This document shows positions 35,500 through 47,800 of a stretch of 64,000 nt of DNA, in pieces (the stretch's first letter is position 1; each line of letters starts with the position of its first letter). The notes below the pieces were generated by a model. It was not told the origin of the DNA. It was given only the letters and a program-made list of their open reading frames with translations, and made no database searches. The stretch is from NCBI GenBank assembly GCA_019096195.1, contig JAGTXK010000027.1:372001-436000 (forward strand). The letters are read 5' to 3'. The translations under genes and the position numbers were made by a program. This DNA is from Boletus sp. NGJ. Lineage: Eukaryota > Basidiomycota > Agaricomycetes > Boletales > Boletaceae.

Positions 35500-38400
35500 T
35501 CAAGGCATGGCCCTGGGCGAGCCAACATACACACCAAACGACTGCCACGTCTCCTGGAGGTGGAGCTGCTGCTGCTGTTGTTGAAGAGGTTCCTCCGCGG
35601 TGCGCTCGTGCGCGGCGGGATAGGCATAGTCATCGTACTGCGAATATGGACCCAGTGGTTGGAATTGGGACACGGGTTCCGGATACGTTCCATGAATGTC
35701 ACCCCAGCGGTATGCTTGCGCAGGTGAATCCTGGTAGTGGGACATGGGAAGCGTGTACTGCGACGACGCCGTGGTGGTATACGGATGCGAGGGGTCGGTG
35801 TGGTGATGGTATTGTTGTGTCTGGTAGTACTGTTGAACTTGGTCTTGGGGCTGATGCTGATGCTGATGCGTAGGCTGTGCGTAAGGGTCGTAGCGAGGGT
35901 CGGTAGAGTGGTGTCTATATTCTTGAGATGAACTCTGGGAGGAAACAGATTGGGGGACGTCAGATTGGAAATGGTGATATGGGTGCGTAAGGTGTTGTTG
36001 ATGGGATGGTGCTTGCGGCAACGTGCTGGGATACTGAACCGACTCCTGGTTCGACTCATAGGTCGACGCGGCTGACGAGGTGTCTGTATACGGTGCGTTT
36101 GATTGGAAACCAGAAGAGGGTATTGTGAGAGGGTAAAGCCGGTGCTGTTTGGTTTGTTGCACCTGCTTTTGTTGCCGATTAGGCACGTCCGGTGCTCGAA
36201 ATGCTTCCGAAGACGCCATGTATGTATCTGCGTCGGCATAGTACTCGTCCCGCTGGGCATTCGTCAACTGTGTGTTGAGATCGCCTTCAAAGTTGGTCCA
36301 ATGATCACGAAGCGTCGGGTGCAAGGCCGTAAAGTTGGGGATGGGTGGATTAGCTGGAGTAGCAGGCATCGATTGTTGACTCGAAGCGCCTGTAACGCCG
36401 GGTAGATTGCGTGCGCCGGAGCCTGCACTGTGAACCAGAGGTATAACCGGGGAAGATACTTTAGTAGCCACTGTGTTGATTCGGCCGCTGAAGATAGAGA
36501 ACTCGTCTTTCGGTTTTGGCTCCGTTGAAGGTGAGAAGATGTCCCTGTTGCGGATGGCGGTAGGTTTCGTCGTGCTATATGCTTGCTCGGCTTTTTGGAG
36601 AAGTCGTTGAAGAATAGGCTGAGCACGAGTATATTCAACGAGGGTAGACGGGCACTTGAATGGGCGTACCAAAAATTTCACCGCACGACCACCATACGTC
36701 GATGCCTCTCTAAAGAGGTCGACCGCCTATAGATAATCAGTTAGTCTAGATACACCACAATGTCTCTAAGCTCACTCTGCGGAATTCCGTCATAGCAGCA
36801 CCGGTGGTCTTAGATCGTGTCCCAACACCTGACGCATGTGTCACGACGGAAGCCAGCATCACCTGAAAGCGACAGGGTGGGTACTGCGTCAACCAACGCT
36901 CCTGCTCAAGTGGAAAGTACCAACCGAGCTTGAAAAGGCATGTGTCCACAACACCCAGAAACGTGCAATTTGTGCCGGGAAAAGGTCAAACTGAACGCGC
37001 AAGTTGCTGAGTAATTCGCAAGCACTGCGGTAGCCAGCCAAAAAGGACGGCGCATATTGGCTCTGCATCGGATCAGTAGGGTTGTTCGAGATGGCCTGTG
37101 CAAAGAAGCATCGATGAATGTACACAAGAACTAGATCATTTTGAGTCAGCGAGGGAACCGGGAATTTGTAAGAGGGCAAGTGACTGACTGAAGTTCCGAT
37201 AGTTCAATGGCATGTAGTGTTTCATGGCTTCTGCAAGTCCAGAACCCGTGAGAGGAGCTCGTTGAGCATACATGGGCAGCTCCATATCTCGAACTTTGCG
37301 ATCAAGCTCGATGATTGCAGAGTATTTGGGTACTTTTGCAATTTGTGCATTCTGGATAACAGCAGAGACACACTCGTACCCAAATCGTGCCTTCCATGCA
37401 GGGACTAACAGGGCCAACTGCTCAATGCGAGCCTTTCAAACGCAAACGCACAATCACTCACAACTAGGAAGGACAGAACCGTCATCATCGATGGTGGGTT
37501 CCGGGTCATTAGGAAGCTCGCAGTCGATGAACGGTAGATAGAATGTGGCTAAACGGCCAGTCGCAAGGCTCTGCGGGAAGACTCGTTGAAACGCAGCCGA
37601 GAACGCAAAGTCAAAGGCAACATACTTGCCACCCATCCGTGATAAACAACTCCCAAAACAGAGCGCGGCGCTTCTGAACTTCCGAACTTGGCAATTGCCA
37701 GCGAGCACAATCGCGGTCTATCTCTCTGTGAGCTCAGACTACCATTCATGAACAAAAGAACCCACGGAGTCCAATCTACAAATTTATGGCCAAGCATGAG
37801 AAAAGTGGTTTAGCCGAGAAGACCATCACCCACGCTCTGTGCTAGCTTTGTTGCGAGCCCAAATATACCCCAAGTGCATTCAATGCTGTTCTCGCCACTA
37901 ACCAGACCTTGATAGATGGCTAGCAATGCCAGAGTCTGGATGGTCGTTACCGATGGTGGTCGATCCAGTACTGGTTCCAGATTCAATGCTGCACGCGTCA
38001 AATAGCAGTACATATTAGCTTCTTCATTATCAGGCGCAGGAGGTAGTGAGTTATCGGTGAGAGCGCCGAAACAAAAGATGACAAAGAGCAACGCTAGTTC
38101 ATGGGATGTCTTGCCTTGTGGTTGCGTCGACCCGCCAGACGGATTCGGCTGAATTGATGGTGCAACAGAGCCCGGGAGAAGGAGGTCAGAAGCTTCGCTA
38201 TACCAGAGCGGGAGGCACTCTTCCAGAAGCTGTCTTTTTGTGACGGCACCGAAGAACCAAGGTGCCTGGGAAAGGTAGAGCTCGCATAACTGACGTGCCC
38301 GCTGCCAGGGAGGTAAATGATGCTGAATGAGGTAATCAAGATCAACGTCGTCAGTGAAGACAGGGGCAAGGGGAAATGTGTTGGACAAATGCTTGACAGG

Positions 38401-39282
38401 GCCAGGAAGGTCACCTGGAGTTGGATCCTTACTCGAGTGCGGTGCTGACCGGCGTGCTGACTCTGTTGGTTCACCCTTGCATACGGTACAATTGAGTGCG
38501 AGGACGGCACCGACACTCGTCAACTTACAATCAGTAGGCTCTTGATGACGGCGCTTCAACGACCAATGCAATAGAAAGCACGAATAGCACTTACTTCTGA
38601 GCCAGCAGAACGACCATAAAAGGTCGCGGCACCATCGTCTCGCAAAGCTAGTGTTCCAAAAGCCTCTATGTATTGGGACTCGTCGTCGGCACGATCGGTG
38701 GTGTTTTGAGCGCTGTCCTCGCCGACAGCAACGTGTAGTTCGATGATTGACTTGACCTCAAGAAGGTCTCGACGCAGGAGAGGATGGGGTTCGTGTGGTG
38801 CCACGCCTGACTGCAGGACAGCAAGCGCATCCTCGAGCTGTCGGATACGATCACTCATGAGTAATATCTTCTCGTGCAACTTCTCTGTATCGGCGAGCAC
38901 GAAACTGGTGAAAAGAGGTATCTGAAAAGGGGCTACCAAGGTTCTCGGACTAAAAACATACCGAGTACCCTGGCCAGTCGCCAATTTTCCTAAGCACGAC
39001 GGCTGTATAAGAATGCTGTTGTGTGTAGGTTTTGTACGCTCACCGTTGGGACATATTGCTGAGCATCCACGACGCTTGCATGATGAACAGGGGACCGTCT
39101 TATCACACTTCAATTTCAGTCTGAAGGGTGGTGTTGGTATGGCAGACTGAATGGACACGATAAACAGACCGTCGGCATTCTGCGCAAGACATAACCCCTC
39201 GATTCCGCTTCTGCTCCTTGTCGATCGCCTTCTGTGTCTCCTTACTTTCTTGGCGGGCATTTATCTTGGGTGCTTGTGGCAT
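35500..39282 (-). CDS. Zn(II)2Cys6 fungal transcription factor with Q/H-rich C-terminus
   Basis: A DNA-binding regulator of the fungal binuclear-cluster class. The ATG at 39282 gives MPQAPKINARQESK. The cluster reads CAECRR, an intron, then LKLKCDKTVPCSSCKRRGC and SAIC, so all six cysteines are present. A coiled-coil dimerisation helix follows (LHEKILLMSDRIRQLEDALA). The fungal-specific middle domain includes DLDYLIQHHLPPWQRARQLC, WYSEASDLLLPG, PSVTTIQTLALLAIYQGLV and GIFGLATKLAQSVGDG. After several introns come YAPSFLAGYRSACELLSNLR and AVDLFREASTYGGRAVKFLV. The last about 380 residues are disordered and rich in Gln, His, Tyr and Pro, an activation-domain-like tail. The MxxY-rich middle homology and size (about 950 residues) fit the family. 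Target genes cannot be inferred from the neighbours. Confidence 0.85.
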
Positions 39283-39745
39283 TTCCAAAGAGATATTATG
39301 GAGAACTGGGGGTCGGAGTAATCAAAGAGAGCCTTGTCATGGGACCTTTGCGAGTTTGAGGATGTCGTAATTCGGGGGGAGTAAACGCGCCGTCAAGGTA
39401 ACTCGTCACAGAACATGAAAAAAGTGCATTCCGACGAGATCAAGTCCTGATCCGGCCTCTATGTTTCGGTAGCCGACCTGAGTCGACATATCAGAGTGAC
39501 ATTCCTTTGGCAGTTTGGTTCAAATTCCTGACTGTGATCGCTTAGCGATGTGAGACTGTCTACAATAATTATCCGAATCGCATCTATGCTGGATTTACGC
39601 GTGGTGTACTTCCCACCTAGTCCTGAATCGTAGCCCGTGGCAAATACATTCTAAATACCAGACACCCCCCAGGGAGTCAAACTACACATGAACGACAAGG
39701 ATCCGTCAATAGCGTGCAGAGCATGAGAGCAAAGGAGGAAAGAAC
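39283..39745. other. Intergenic, promoter of the Zn2Cys6 gene
   Basis: 463 bp upstream of the factor and downstream of the REEP gene (both on the minus strand). No coding frame or repeat stands out. Confidence 0.45.
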
Positions 39746-40785
39746 CTAATCGAGTTTCTCCCTGGCACCCGACGAGCCCCAACCAAACCAGCTGGTCGGC
39801 CTCGCAGCGTGTTCCGAACCTGACCCCTTCCTATCGCCATCATAACCCTCCTCATCACTCGGTTCGTCGACTTCGTCGAACCTCCCCATCCCACGCGCCC
39901 GCATCTCAGAATCAGAAGAGTTTCGCGAAGAAGCTTCAAAGGAACCAGAAGCGGTAGGAACAGGCATCGACTGTGGCTGCGGCTCCGCTTTGGGGTGACG
40001 TCTGCGGCGGTCACGTGTAGTCTGCGAGGAATCCAGGTGTATCTGCGAACCAGCAGGAGTCCGCCACGCCTTCTCCGTGGCGGAGCCTGAGGCAGCCGCA
40101 CCCTGCGACAGAAACGCAGCACCCGACGCGAGGAGGCTAGGTCCGTAAGAGCGCCAGAGGCCTGCGACGAGTTGGACAGGGCCAGACACAGGGTCACCTA
40201 GGGACGGTGGAGCACCCACCGCAGCTCCGCCAGTGCTAGGGGCAAACTGAGCCTGCTGTTGCTGCCCAAGCGCACCGATAAACTGGTCCCACAGCGCACG
40301 AAAGCGTTCTTGTACGAAGGAATACAAACGTGCCTTGAAGGAGGCGAGAGTGGCGTCAATCCGTGACTCATGCGAGTGGAGGAAGGGCTGGAGATGGTTG
40401 ATGTAGATATACGAGGATCCACGAGTTTGCGGAAGCACAAGGTAGAGAAGGAAGAGCGTTTTCATCAAATAGTACATTGGGATCCTATGACGTCGATCTC
40501 TGTTTAGTGAATGCGTGGTCGCACGACAGATTGACTGACCAGGATACAAGCCATTCGGCGACGTATTCAACCCCAACGATGCAACCAAGCACAGACCAGT
40601 ACATGAGCCATCGTTCCAGGTCCTCCTCAGACGCAGGTCGCTGAGAGAGTGTTTTATAGGATGCGTAGCCAGGATAAAGGAAGGCAACCAGCGAACTAGC
40701 AAACCCGACGGATTCTCAACACGAATAGCGTAGGATCAAGTTTGAAACACTACCTTATAACGCATGAAGTCAAGTATAAGAGCAT
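39746..40785 (-). CDS. REEP/HVA22 (TB2/DP1) family ER membrane-shaping protein
   Basis: A hairpin membrane protein of the Yop1/REEP class that curves tubular ER. The first exon from the ATG at 40785 gives MLLYLTSCVI. With an intron ending in GGTTTGCTAG it joins S-SLVAFLYPGYASYKTLSQRP and EEDLERWLMYWSVLGCIVGV, then EYVAEWLVSW. After another intron come IPMYYLMKTLFLLYLVLPQT and GSSYIYINHLQPFLHSHE. All of this is typical of the family. The C-terminal half (about residues 150-330) is a low-complexity Gln/Ala/Ser/acidic tail (EVDEPSDEEGYDGDRKGSGS) ending at 39746. It is longer than yeast Yop1 and more like the higher-numbered REEP1-4/HVA22 form with an extended cytosolic tail. It diverges from the BAH-PHD gene. 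Confidence 0.88.
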
Positions 40786-40947
40786 GGCGGTGGACGTCTG
40801 ATCTAGCCTGAGATGTAGAGCCTCAGCAGAGCCTGCGACTTGCACACGTTTCGAGAGTAAACATGCTTACGTAGTCACGGGGCCAAAACGCGCTCATTAT
40901 TAACAACGCGTCTTGGACGCGATCGTGCCTCCCTCGTCCACCACATC
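40786..40947. promoter_or_regulatory. Bidirectional promoter between the REEP and BAH-PHD genes
   Basis: 162 bp between divergent ATGs. It includes ACGCGT at 40916-40921 and further ACGCG-like words on either side. This is the third divergent promoter in the window, 161-162 bp long in each case, that carries ACGCGT. Function is not shown. Confidence 0.35.
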
Positions 40948-42321
40948 ATGGCGCGAAAGAAAAAAGGACGTCTCACACGCAAGAAGAAGAACTCGGGGGA
41001 GACAGTGGACAAGTCTACTCCCAACGGAATTAGCCCCGAAAAGTTTTCCAGGCTCGTCCATGAATATGGGTCATTCATAAGTAAGTAAGTTCACTGGCAA
41101 GCTTGGCTGTCAAGTTGAATAACCTGGGTGCACAGTCGAAGATTCTGATCATGAAGAACATACATTCTCCAAAGACGATATGTAGGTGGCAGACAGTGGT
41201 TAATTCCGACCATCTGATCTGTTTTCGTAGGGCCTACATACAACACCGGGACCTGGGAAGTGATGTTGTGGTCCCAGAAGAAGATTATTGGATTGGGATT
41301 ATTAAAGAGATTCGAGCCGACAGTCCTGGTGATGATGTGAGCACCTCTCGTGTTTATATGTCCAGTTGATACTACCTGAATCTCGCCAGGTATGGGTTCG
41401 TGTCCAGTGGTTCTGGTCACCACAAGAGGTGGCAGAGGTCATTAAATCCTTGCAAGTTTCACATTCGTTCAACCATTCTCGATGATAAAACCAGATCAAA
41501 GTGATCCCACCCTCTGTGGTAAATACGAAAAGCTGTTTTCGGACAACTTTGATATTCTCTCCGTTCACTGTTTTGTCGGTGAGTGTATTTTATCTCTATT
41601 CAGGTGGCGTAGCATATATCCAAAATTTCCAGCTCATGTGGATGTCAAACGATTTGATCAGAGGAGCATCTACCAAGCTTGTATTGGGGAAGACGAGTGG
41701 TTTATCAGGTATGACTTCCAGTATGCCGGAAGACGAATCAATGTGAGTCCAGATTTCTCTTTTCTGGTCCTCATGCTTGACATTACGTCCAGCCAAAGGC
41801 GACACACGTTGCTTGCCCCATTTGTCGAGTTCCCTATACCCCAGGGGAGGAAAAGCTCCTTCATTTCTGTCCGCGTCCGAATTGTCGGACTTTTTATCAT
41901 CAGTCATGCTTGGTAGAGCATGGCTACGTCGGGCTTGCTCGTCCCCACCATTTTCTAGAGACTTGGCCAGACGTGGACAGGACTGTCTCCTTGGAAGACA
42001 TTTGTTGTGGCACAGGTCCTCCAAGGAAAAGGCAAAAGAAGGATCCCTCGGCTTCAAAGGAAAAACGTGATCCCCTTGCAGGCTTTCCAGAACTGTTGGT
42101 TGCTATTGCGGGGCAGCAAATCATCAGGGGCACCCAAGGAGGAGGTATTGTTGGAAATATTACCCCAGTTTGTGCTGCCAGGCAACTCATCTTCAAGACA
42201 CTCAGAGAGGGATGGTGTCATTCCAGATGACTGGGAAACAACAATTGATGTTTCTGCAGCATTTACAAACACTGATAATCTTGCTAACTGCACATGTCCA
42301 AACTGCTATAGTCCCATCTAG
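40948..42321 (+). CDS. BAH domain and PHD-like zinc finger chromatin protein
   Basis: A putative chromatin reader. The ATG at 40948 opens a Lys/Arg-rich N-terminus (MARKKKGRLTRKKKNSGETV). After introns the BAH domain runs from HRDLGSDVVVPEEDYWIGII and VWVRVQWFWSPQEVAEVIKS to KLFSDNFDILSVHCFV and a WMSNDLIRG region. A Cys/His cluster follows: THVACPICRVPYTPGEEKLL, HFCPRPNCRTFYHQSCLVEH and, at the very end, NCTCPNCYSPI. Together these give enough ligands for a PHD-type finger split by a long insert. The stop at 42321 is preferred to the one at 42230 because only the former supplies the last CxxC pair, and this needs an intron around 42150-42230. Agaricomycete genomes carry several such BAH-PHD proteins; targets are unknown. 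Confidence 0.75.
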
Positions 42322-42725
42322 ACTCTTTCTCTGCATATTTATTTACGTCATATCCATATCAGCATCTGCATTGCATTTATACTCACGAGATCATACTATA
42401 GCGATCCGTACTACCCATCATTCCACATCGTCCTCCGATCGTCCATACTCTCACGAGACTGAAACACCTTATTCGACGACGTCGCGTTCTGAATTAGAAT
42501 GCATTCATAGAAACCAGTAAGATACTAAACGCGTGACCGTGTGTGCTGTTGCCCTTCCAAAATGCGACTAAGTGCTAAATGACGGTGAAGCTAGTTATAC
42601 AACGAACCGAGACCCAGAAACGTGCGAATGAAATATCCAGTGTATGCAAACCAAACCTCTAGGGCCATGCTCGATGCTAATTGGACTACCGACCTGCGCG
42701 AGAATCCGAGCGCGCGGCAGGAAGA
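42322..42725. other. Convergent intergenic region
   Basis: 404 bp between the 3' ends of the BAH-PHD gene (+) and the velvet gene (-). Nothing recognisable. Confidence 0.45.
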
Positions 42726-43922
42726 TCAACTGTCGTCGCTGTCGCTCGTCTTGCCTGTTCGAGCCTTGGTCGACCTCGCGACGGAACTCGGAGAACGCTC
42801 GTCGTCCTTGCGTTTGCGTTTGCGCTCGGTTTCGCGCGTGTTAAGTCGTACGCCCCATCTGGCGAGTTGCTTTCGAATGCCGCGTAAACAAATGTGTGGG
42901 TAGATGATATCTACCAAAGGCGTTACCTTGGTCAGTTCTGTCGACGGTTGTAGTCCAGGAAACTCTTTCGTCGAGTAGATCCTGAATGATCCACCGAAAC
43001 ATTCCGCTTGGATGGGCAGGTCACCATGACCCGATGTTCGCGAGAATATGTCAAAACAGCGGTACCGCAAAAAGAACTGACCCTCTACTTTGACTGCCAG
43101 ATCCTTGAAGACCGTCGTGAGCGACATGGGGAAGACAGTACCAAGGAAACGGACTACTGACAGCAAAAGGGAAGACGAGTGCTTTGTGACCCTGATATTC
43201 GATGGTCGCGAGCTGGATAAAGGTTGCACCGGAAAGCGCGGTCGTGCAATTCATATCTTCTGTGATGGGCTGGTCCCAGAAATAGGTGAGTATACGTTGA
43301 GTTGGGATCGGAGGCTGTTGCGTTGGTTGCGGGATAGCGGGCCGGAGGGGTAGCGTGAGGGGCGGAAGCTGTATGGACGTCAGGTTCGGATGAGGGTGAT
43401 AGAAGGGCGGGCGTGGTGGCGGTTGTTGGTGTGAAACATGTGACTGATGTTGGTCCTGTGCGGAAGCAGACGGGTCCCGCGCTGCAGTGGGTACGGGGAA
43501 AACGTCGACATTGCAGAGGAGTCCAAGAGTATTGACCTCGCTTCCCAAGCGTAAGCATCTCCTTCTCTCGCGAAGGCACGTCATGAACACCACTTACGAG
43601 TAATCCTGAATCTCCCTTTCGTACTGTGTTTCCGTGCCTTGATTGAATACTTGGTATAGCTTGAGCAGCACGACGGGCGGGGGATCGAGTGGACGCCGAT
43701 CGACCCTTGCGTATCTGATACACAAAGGACAGAGTCAGGGACGTGTGTGATGACTGAAGACGAGTATGAGGATTACTTTCGACCCAGGTCGGCCTTTTGA
43801 ATTTCGGCCAATTCTGCGCGAATGGTCTGGCCTGCGAACGAACCAGAGTCGAAATGAATAGGACGATTGATGTAAGAGTTGCTCGTCCGACGAGGGTTGG
43901 GTGAGTGCATCGACGCATCCAT
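42726..43922 (-). CDS. Velvet-domain developmental/secondary-metabolism regulator (VelB-like)
   Basis: Velvet factors bind DNA with an NF-kappaB-like fold and link development with secondary metabolism. The ATG at 43922 gives MDASMHSPNPRRTSNSY. The domain begins NRPIHFDSGSFAGQTIRAEL, AEIQKADLGRK, RVDRRPLDPPPVVLLKLYQV and NTLGLLCNVDVFPVP. It is interrupted by a Pro/His/Gln-rich insert of about 75 residues, then resumes NCTTALSGATFIQLATIEYQ and GHKALVFPFA. A 59-nt intron joins this to DLAVKVEGQFFLRYRCFDIF, followed by DLPIQAECFGGSFRIYSTKE and FPGLQPSTELTK. After one more intron LARWGVRLNTRETERKRKRK leads to the end at 42726. A long insert inside the domain is typical of VelB rather than VosA or VeA. 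The upstream open frame lacks an ATG. Confidence 0.9.
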
Positions 43923-44811
43923 GAGCACGAGCGAAGCGAGGTTGGACAGATTCAAGTCGGACGGACTGCGCTGATCTCGCCCTCTTTGAGGAGGAGACGG
44001 CGATCAGGTCGTGTTTTGCGCGAGTTGGACGGATATGGAGCGAGCGAGGATCGTTTCTCGTTGAAAAAAGGGCGAGTTGGGCTTTCTTTGAAACTTCCAC
44101 CCGTTCCAAATCGAGAACACGTCCCATTTGCCTGCGTTCGCTGGGTACCGAATTCACGTTTGCTAAGCTAACTCAGCCCGCCTTTTTTTTTTTTTTTTTT
44201 TTACGCGAGAGATGCTCGAGGGCGGAAGAACTTGACGTCGGTGCAACGCAAAGCCCAACCTTTTTTTTTTTTTTTGGAACGCGCTGTCCAGTTACCCGGA
44301 TCATGGCGCAACGTCAACCCGTATGCAAATCCATGGATATGCTAATGACCGTGCGCGGAGGAGTCCACGGTCTGGTCCATGGTCTTATCACGCGGCCTGA
44401 CATGTCCCCGTCATTAGGTAACCGCCAGACTGGCCACTCCATATGCTCCTGCCAATCCGCAGTCCTGCCAGCGGCCACTACCCTCGTTTAGTTTTGATTG
44501 TACCTATCATAGAGCCAATTTGGCCATGCTGACCGTCCACCCACAAAATGAACTGGCTCAACCACCAAAGCAAGCAAGTTCTGCAGTATTGGAGTGTTCA
44601 TCAAGTTCGTACGCTATCCGTGATACAGGATGTCCAATGTAGTAACGCAATCGATGGTCAAACGATGCTAACTGTGGGAGAGTCCAGCGGGGGAAAAGTG
44701 TCTAGGCTTCAAATGGGTAAAATCAAGGTGAAGGATCAGAAATCACAAGGAAAGTACAAGTAATCGTGGATAGCTTATAGAGTGCGAGTAATATGAACGG
44801 GAGATGACTAA
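43923..44811. other. Velvet upstream region and FKS 3' flank
   Basis: About 890 bp. It holds two T-runs (listed separately), a CRE-like TGACGT word at 44233-44238 and an imperfect direct repeat around 44370-44390 (CCACGGTCTGG / CCATGGTCTTA). No coding frame is supported. Confidence 0.45.
44183..44275. repeat. Pair of poly(T) tracts (20 and 15 nt)
   Basis: Twenty consecutive T at 44183-44202 and fifteen at 44261-44275, 58 bp apart, about 260-350 bp upstream of the velvet ATG. Such poly(dA:dT) tracts exclude nucleosomes at fungal promoters. They might also be relics of retroposed tails, but no target-site duplication is visible. Confidence 0.7.
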
Positions 44812-47800
44812 CTAAAGATTCTGGCATAGCGTGCAATTCACCCTGATCTTCTCCTGGAATGCAGCGGCTGGAAAAGCAAAACGAATGAGACAAGTCACAA
44901 CGTCTACGAGGCAGACCTACGCAGTGCAATGAGAGCCGTAAAGAGGACTATCGAGGCCACGTAGATAAAAGCCATATTTGATGATCTGCCAGAGAGTCAG
45001 AAACCACGTACTTGAGACACACAATCTCACCCACAATCCGGCGTCGTTGTTTTCTCTGCTTCAGAGAGTACAGTGGGGCACGAATCTGTTTTGATGGGCG
45101 CAGCCAGACTAATACGCAGCTCAGTACTGATCACGATTAAATGAGAAACTCTCTTACACAGCACCATCGCGTGCAGACGGTCGATGTAGGGTATGAGGAT
45201 CGGTGGCGTCATCATGAAGAGCAGGAAGTGGCCCAGCAAAAGATCCGAGCTCCAGAGCGATAATTCGATGATCTTCACCACAAATTCACGAGCAGGTTGA
45301 GACATTACGTGGGAGCCGAGACCGCGACCATACCATCGACCCGTCCACCATGCGCGGTTGGTTTCGTCGTGTTTGAACTCGCGAGACAAGAACACCGAAA
45401 TCAGGAACTTGTGGACAGCGCGCTGAATGGCGATAACCGTAATGATACCAAGAACCGCGTGAGGCGCGTTCCAGGTTTCCAGGAACCACTATAAAATAGT
45501 CAGTCCAAACAATCTTGCTAAAATATTGTGGCACGTACGAGGAACTCGAAGAACCCGAGCATTCCTACAACACCAAGAACGTGCGCAATAGAAGCTATGA
45601 GAGAACCAAACCTAGGGAAGGTAGGTTCCAACATGGGTCCAAGGAACAACGATACGAGGAACAACCCAAGGAGCACCGCGGCGTTCCACACAATAGGTCC
45701 GAGGGAGATGACAGCGATGCGGATCAATGGACTCGGAGGCAGCCTTCCGGTAGTGTCGGGGAACGCCTTTACAAACATGTATGCGATGATGAACAATATG
45801 GCCATCACAATAGGGAAGATAACCTCGGAGAAGATCACAGCCCGCCACTTGGCGCGAGGAACATCGCCTGAAAGTTTCTCAGATGGCAGACCGAGCTTCT
45901 TCTTCTTGTACCCAGTAATCATCGTCCGTGTCAACCTGCAATACCCAATCCAGGAGTTGTTGTGCGAGCGCGAGTTTCCACGGGACATCCACCGCAAAGA
46001 ATTCCCTGAAAAGAGATAGATAAGCGACAGATTCAAATGCACAAACATAAAACATACCGATAGTCGATGATGAAATCAGAGAACACGAATTGGTGAGGAT
46101 TGAACAAGAAAGGAGCGACGCAAAGTGCGAGAATGGAAATCCAGAAGTAGAGGAGATACGGTGTCCACCACGCCATCGTAACGTAGAGGAGCATGATCAG
46201 TGTTCTCATCCCGAGGTATATACTTGGGCCAGCAAAACGGGAGAACAGAATACTGAAGGATAGGCGGGTCGTGGCGAAGCCTCGTCCGGTAGCAATATAC
46301 CTGGCACCACCGAATGTAAGGTTGCTGATGATGGAGTGCGTGTATATTTGAGTTGAGAAGACCTCAAAGACCGGTGAGAGGGACATGAATTGCTTCCCAA
46401 GCCGAATGATTGCCCGTCCAGTTCCACGTTCGACCAATTCTGAAACAGTGGTAAGACTCGCTACCATCGTATCAAGTGAAGGGAACATTTACCTTGAACA
46501 AATAGTGGCAAGAACGCAATCGCGAACACCAAGAAGATACTGATGATGCAGCGCTGAATCCATTGGTAGACGGGGGTGAGATTATAGCAGCCAGGGAGTG
46601 CGCCTCCGGTCGCTGTGTACTGGCAGACCAAGACCGAGGAATTAAGAGTACCCAAGAACACCACTGTTAACATGATTAGCATGCTTCAGAAGGATCGGCC
46701 AAACGAAACTTACTTGTCACAACGAAGCATTGGACGGCGAGGATGACCAGCATGTTGTTGATGTGGAAACCTGGGTGGCCATAGTAGAAAGTCAAGAACC
46801 GGTCGATCGGGAGTTGGGTCCCCAGGTAATAGTATTCTCGACTGAGCATCTGCTCTCCCATTCCCGTCCCAATCTTCGTCTGGAAGTTCAAGATGGTACC
46901 AAAACCAAGATCACGACCCTTTCCACACTGATAGTATTCCGTGTGTTTGATGCGACCTCCGCGACCTATGGCATTCATCCCAGCAAAGATATCCTCGTTC
47001 AGGTGCAATCCTTTCTGAGCCTTGGAAACACCACCGCGAGTGTTCATGTAAAGTGCATTCAGGAAGTCAGGGTGACCGTAATGAAGCTTTCCGCCGATCC
47101 AGGCCCACGAACGTGCAGAGAGCGTTCCAAACGTCTGTTCCTTTCCGGCGGCGATATCTCCAAGAATACCGATGTTCTCCGAGAAGATGTACTCGCGAGC
47201 ACCGACAATGGCGACCGGAGGCTTCTTGAACTCCTTGTGGCCATACTGAGCATACGGGCTCTGACTCGACACAGAGTACTCCTCGAATTCGCCGAGAACG
47301 TTACGGATCTTGAGACATTCTTCGAGGTAGTTGTCCTGGTTGGCGTCAATGAGCTGCAGGTACTCGCCACGGTAAAAGACGATTGCGTGGTTTTGGTTAT
47401 CCGATTTTCCATCACCAAGAATGGGGTTACCAGGCAGTTCGATGCGGAACTTTGGCCGACGACGTCCAGTCTCAGGGTGGAACTCTGAATGACCATCAAT
47501 GAGGGCTGAGAAGAGGCGAGGATCACCGCCCTCCTTCCGTGGTGGCTCTTCTTCGAGATAAGCAATCTGAAGATCAGGGTACGCGCGCAAAAGGAACTCG
47601 GCGTTCTCGTGCTCCTCTTTGTTGAATTTGGAATAGCGTTGCATCGAGACAACAAATTTAAACTTGCGTCGAGCCATCCGTTCCAACTCACGCTCCAGTT
47701 TGTCGGTATTTCCGCCGAAGAGTTGAACGACCTCGGGATTTTCAACACGATAGAGAAGCTTGATCGCCTTGGCGTAGTTCATCATCCCAGAAACCGTGCG

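Noticed and set aside
44290-44811. Possible retroposed element suggested by the poly(T) tracts
   Set aside because: No target-site duplication, internal promoter boxes, reverse transcriptase or terminal repeats are visible.
46730-47488. 252-codon plus-strand frame inside FKS1
   Set aside because: It is antisense to the most conserved part of glucan synthase.
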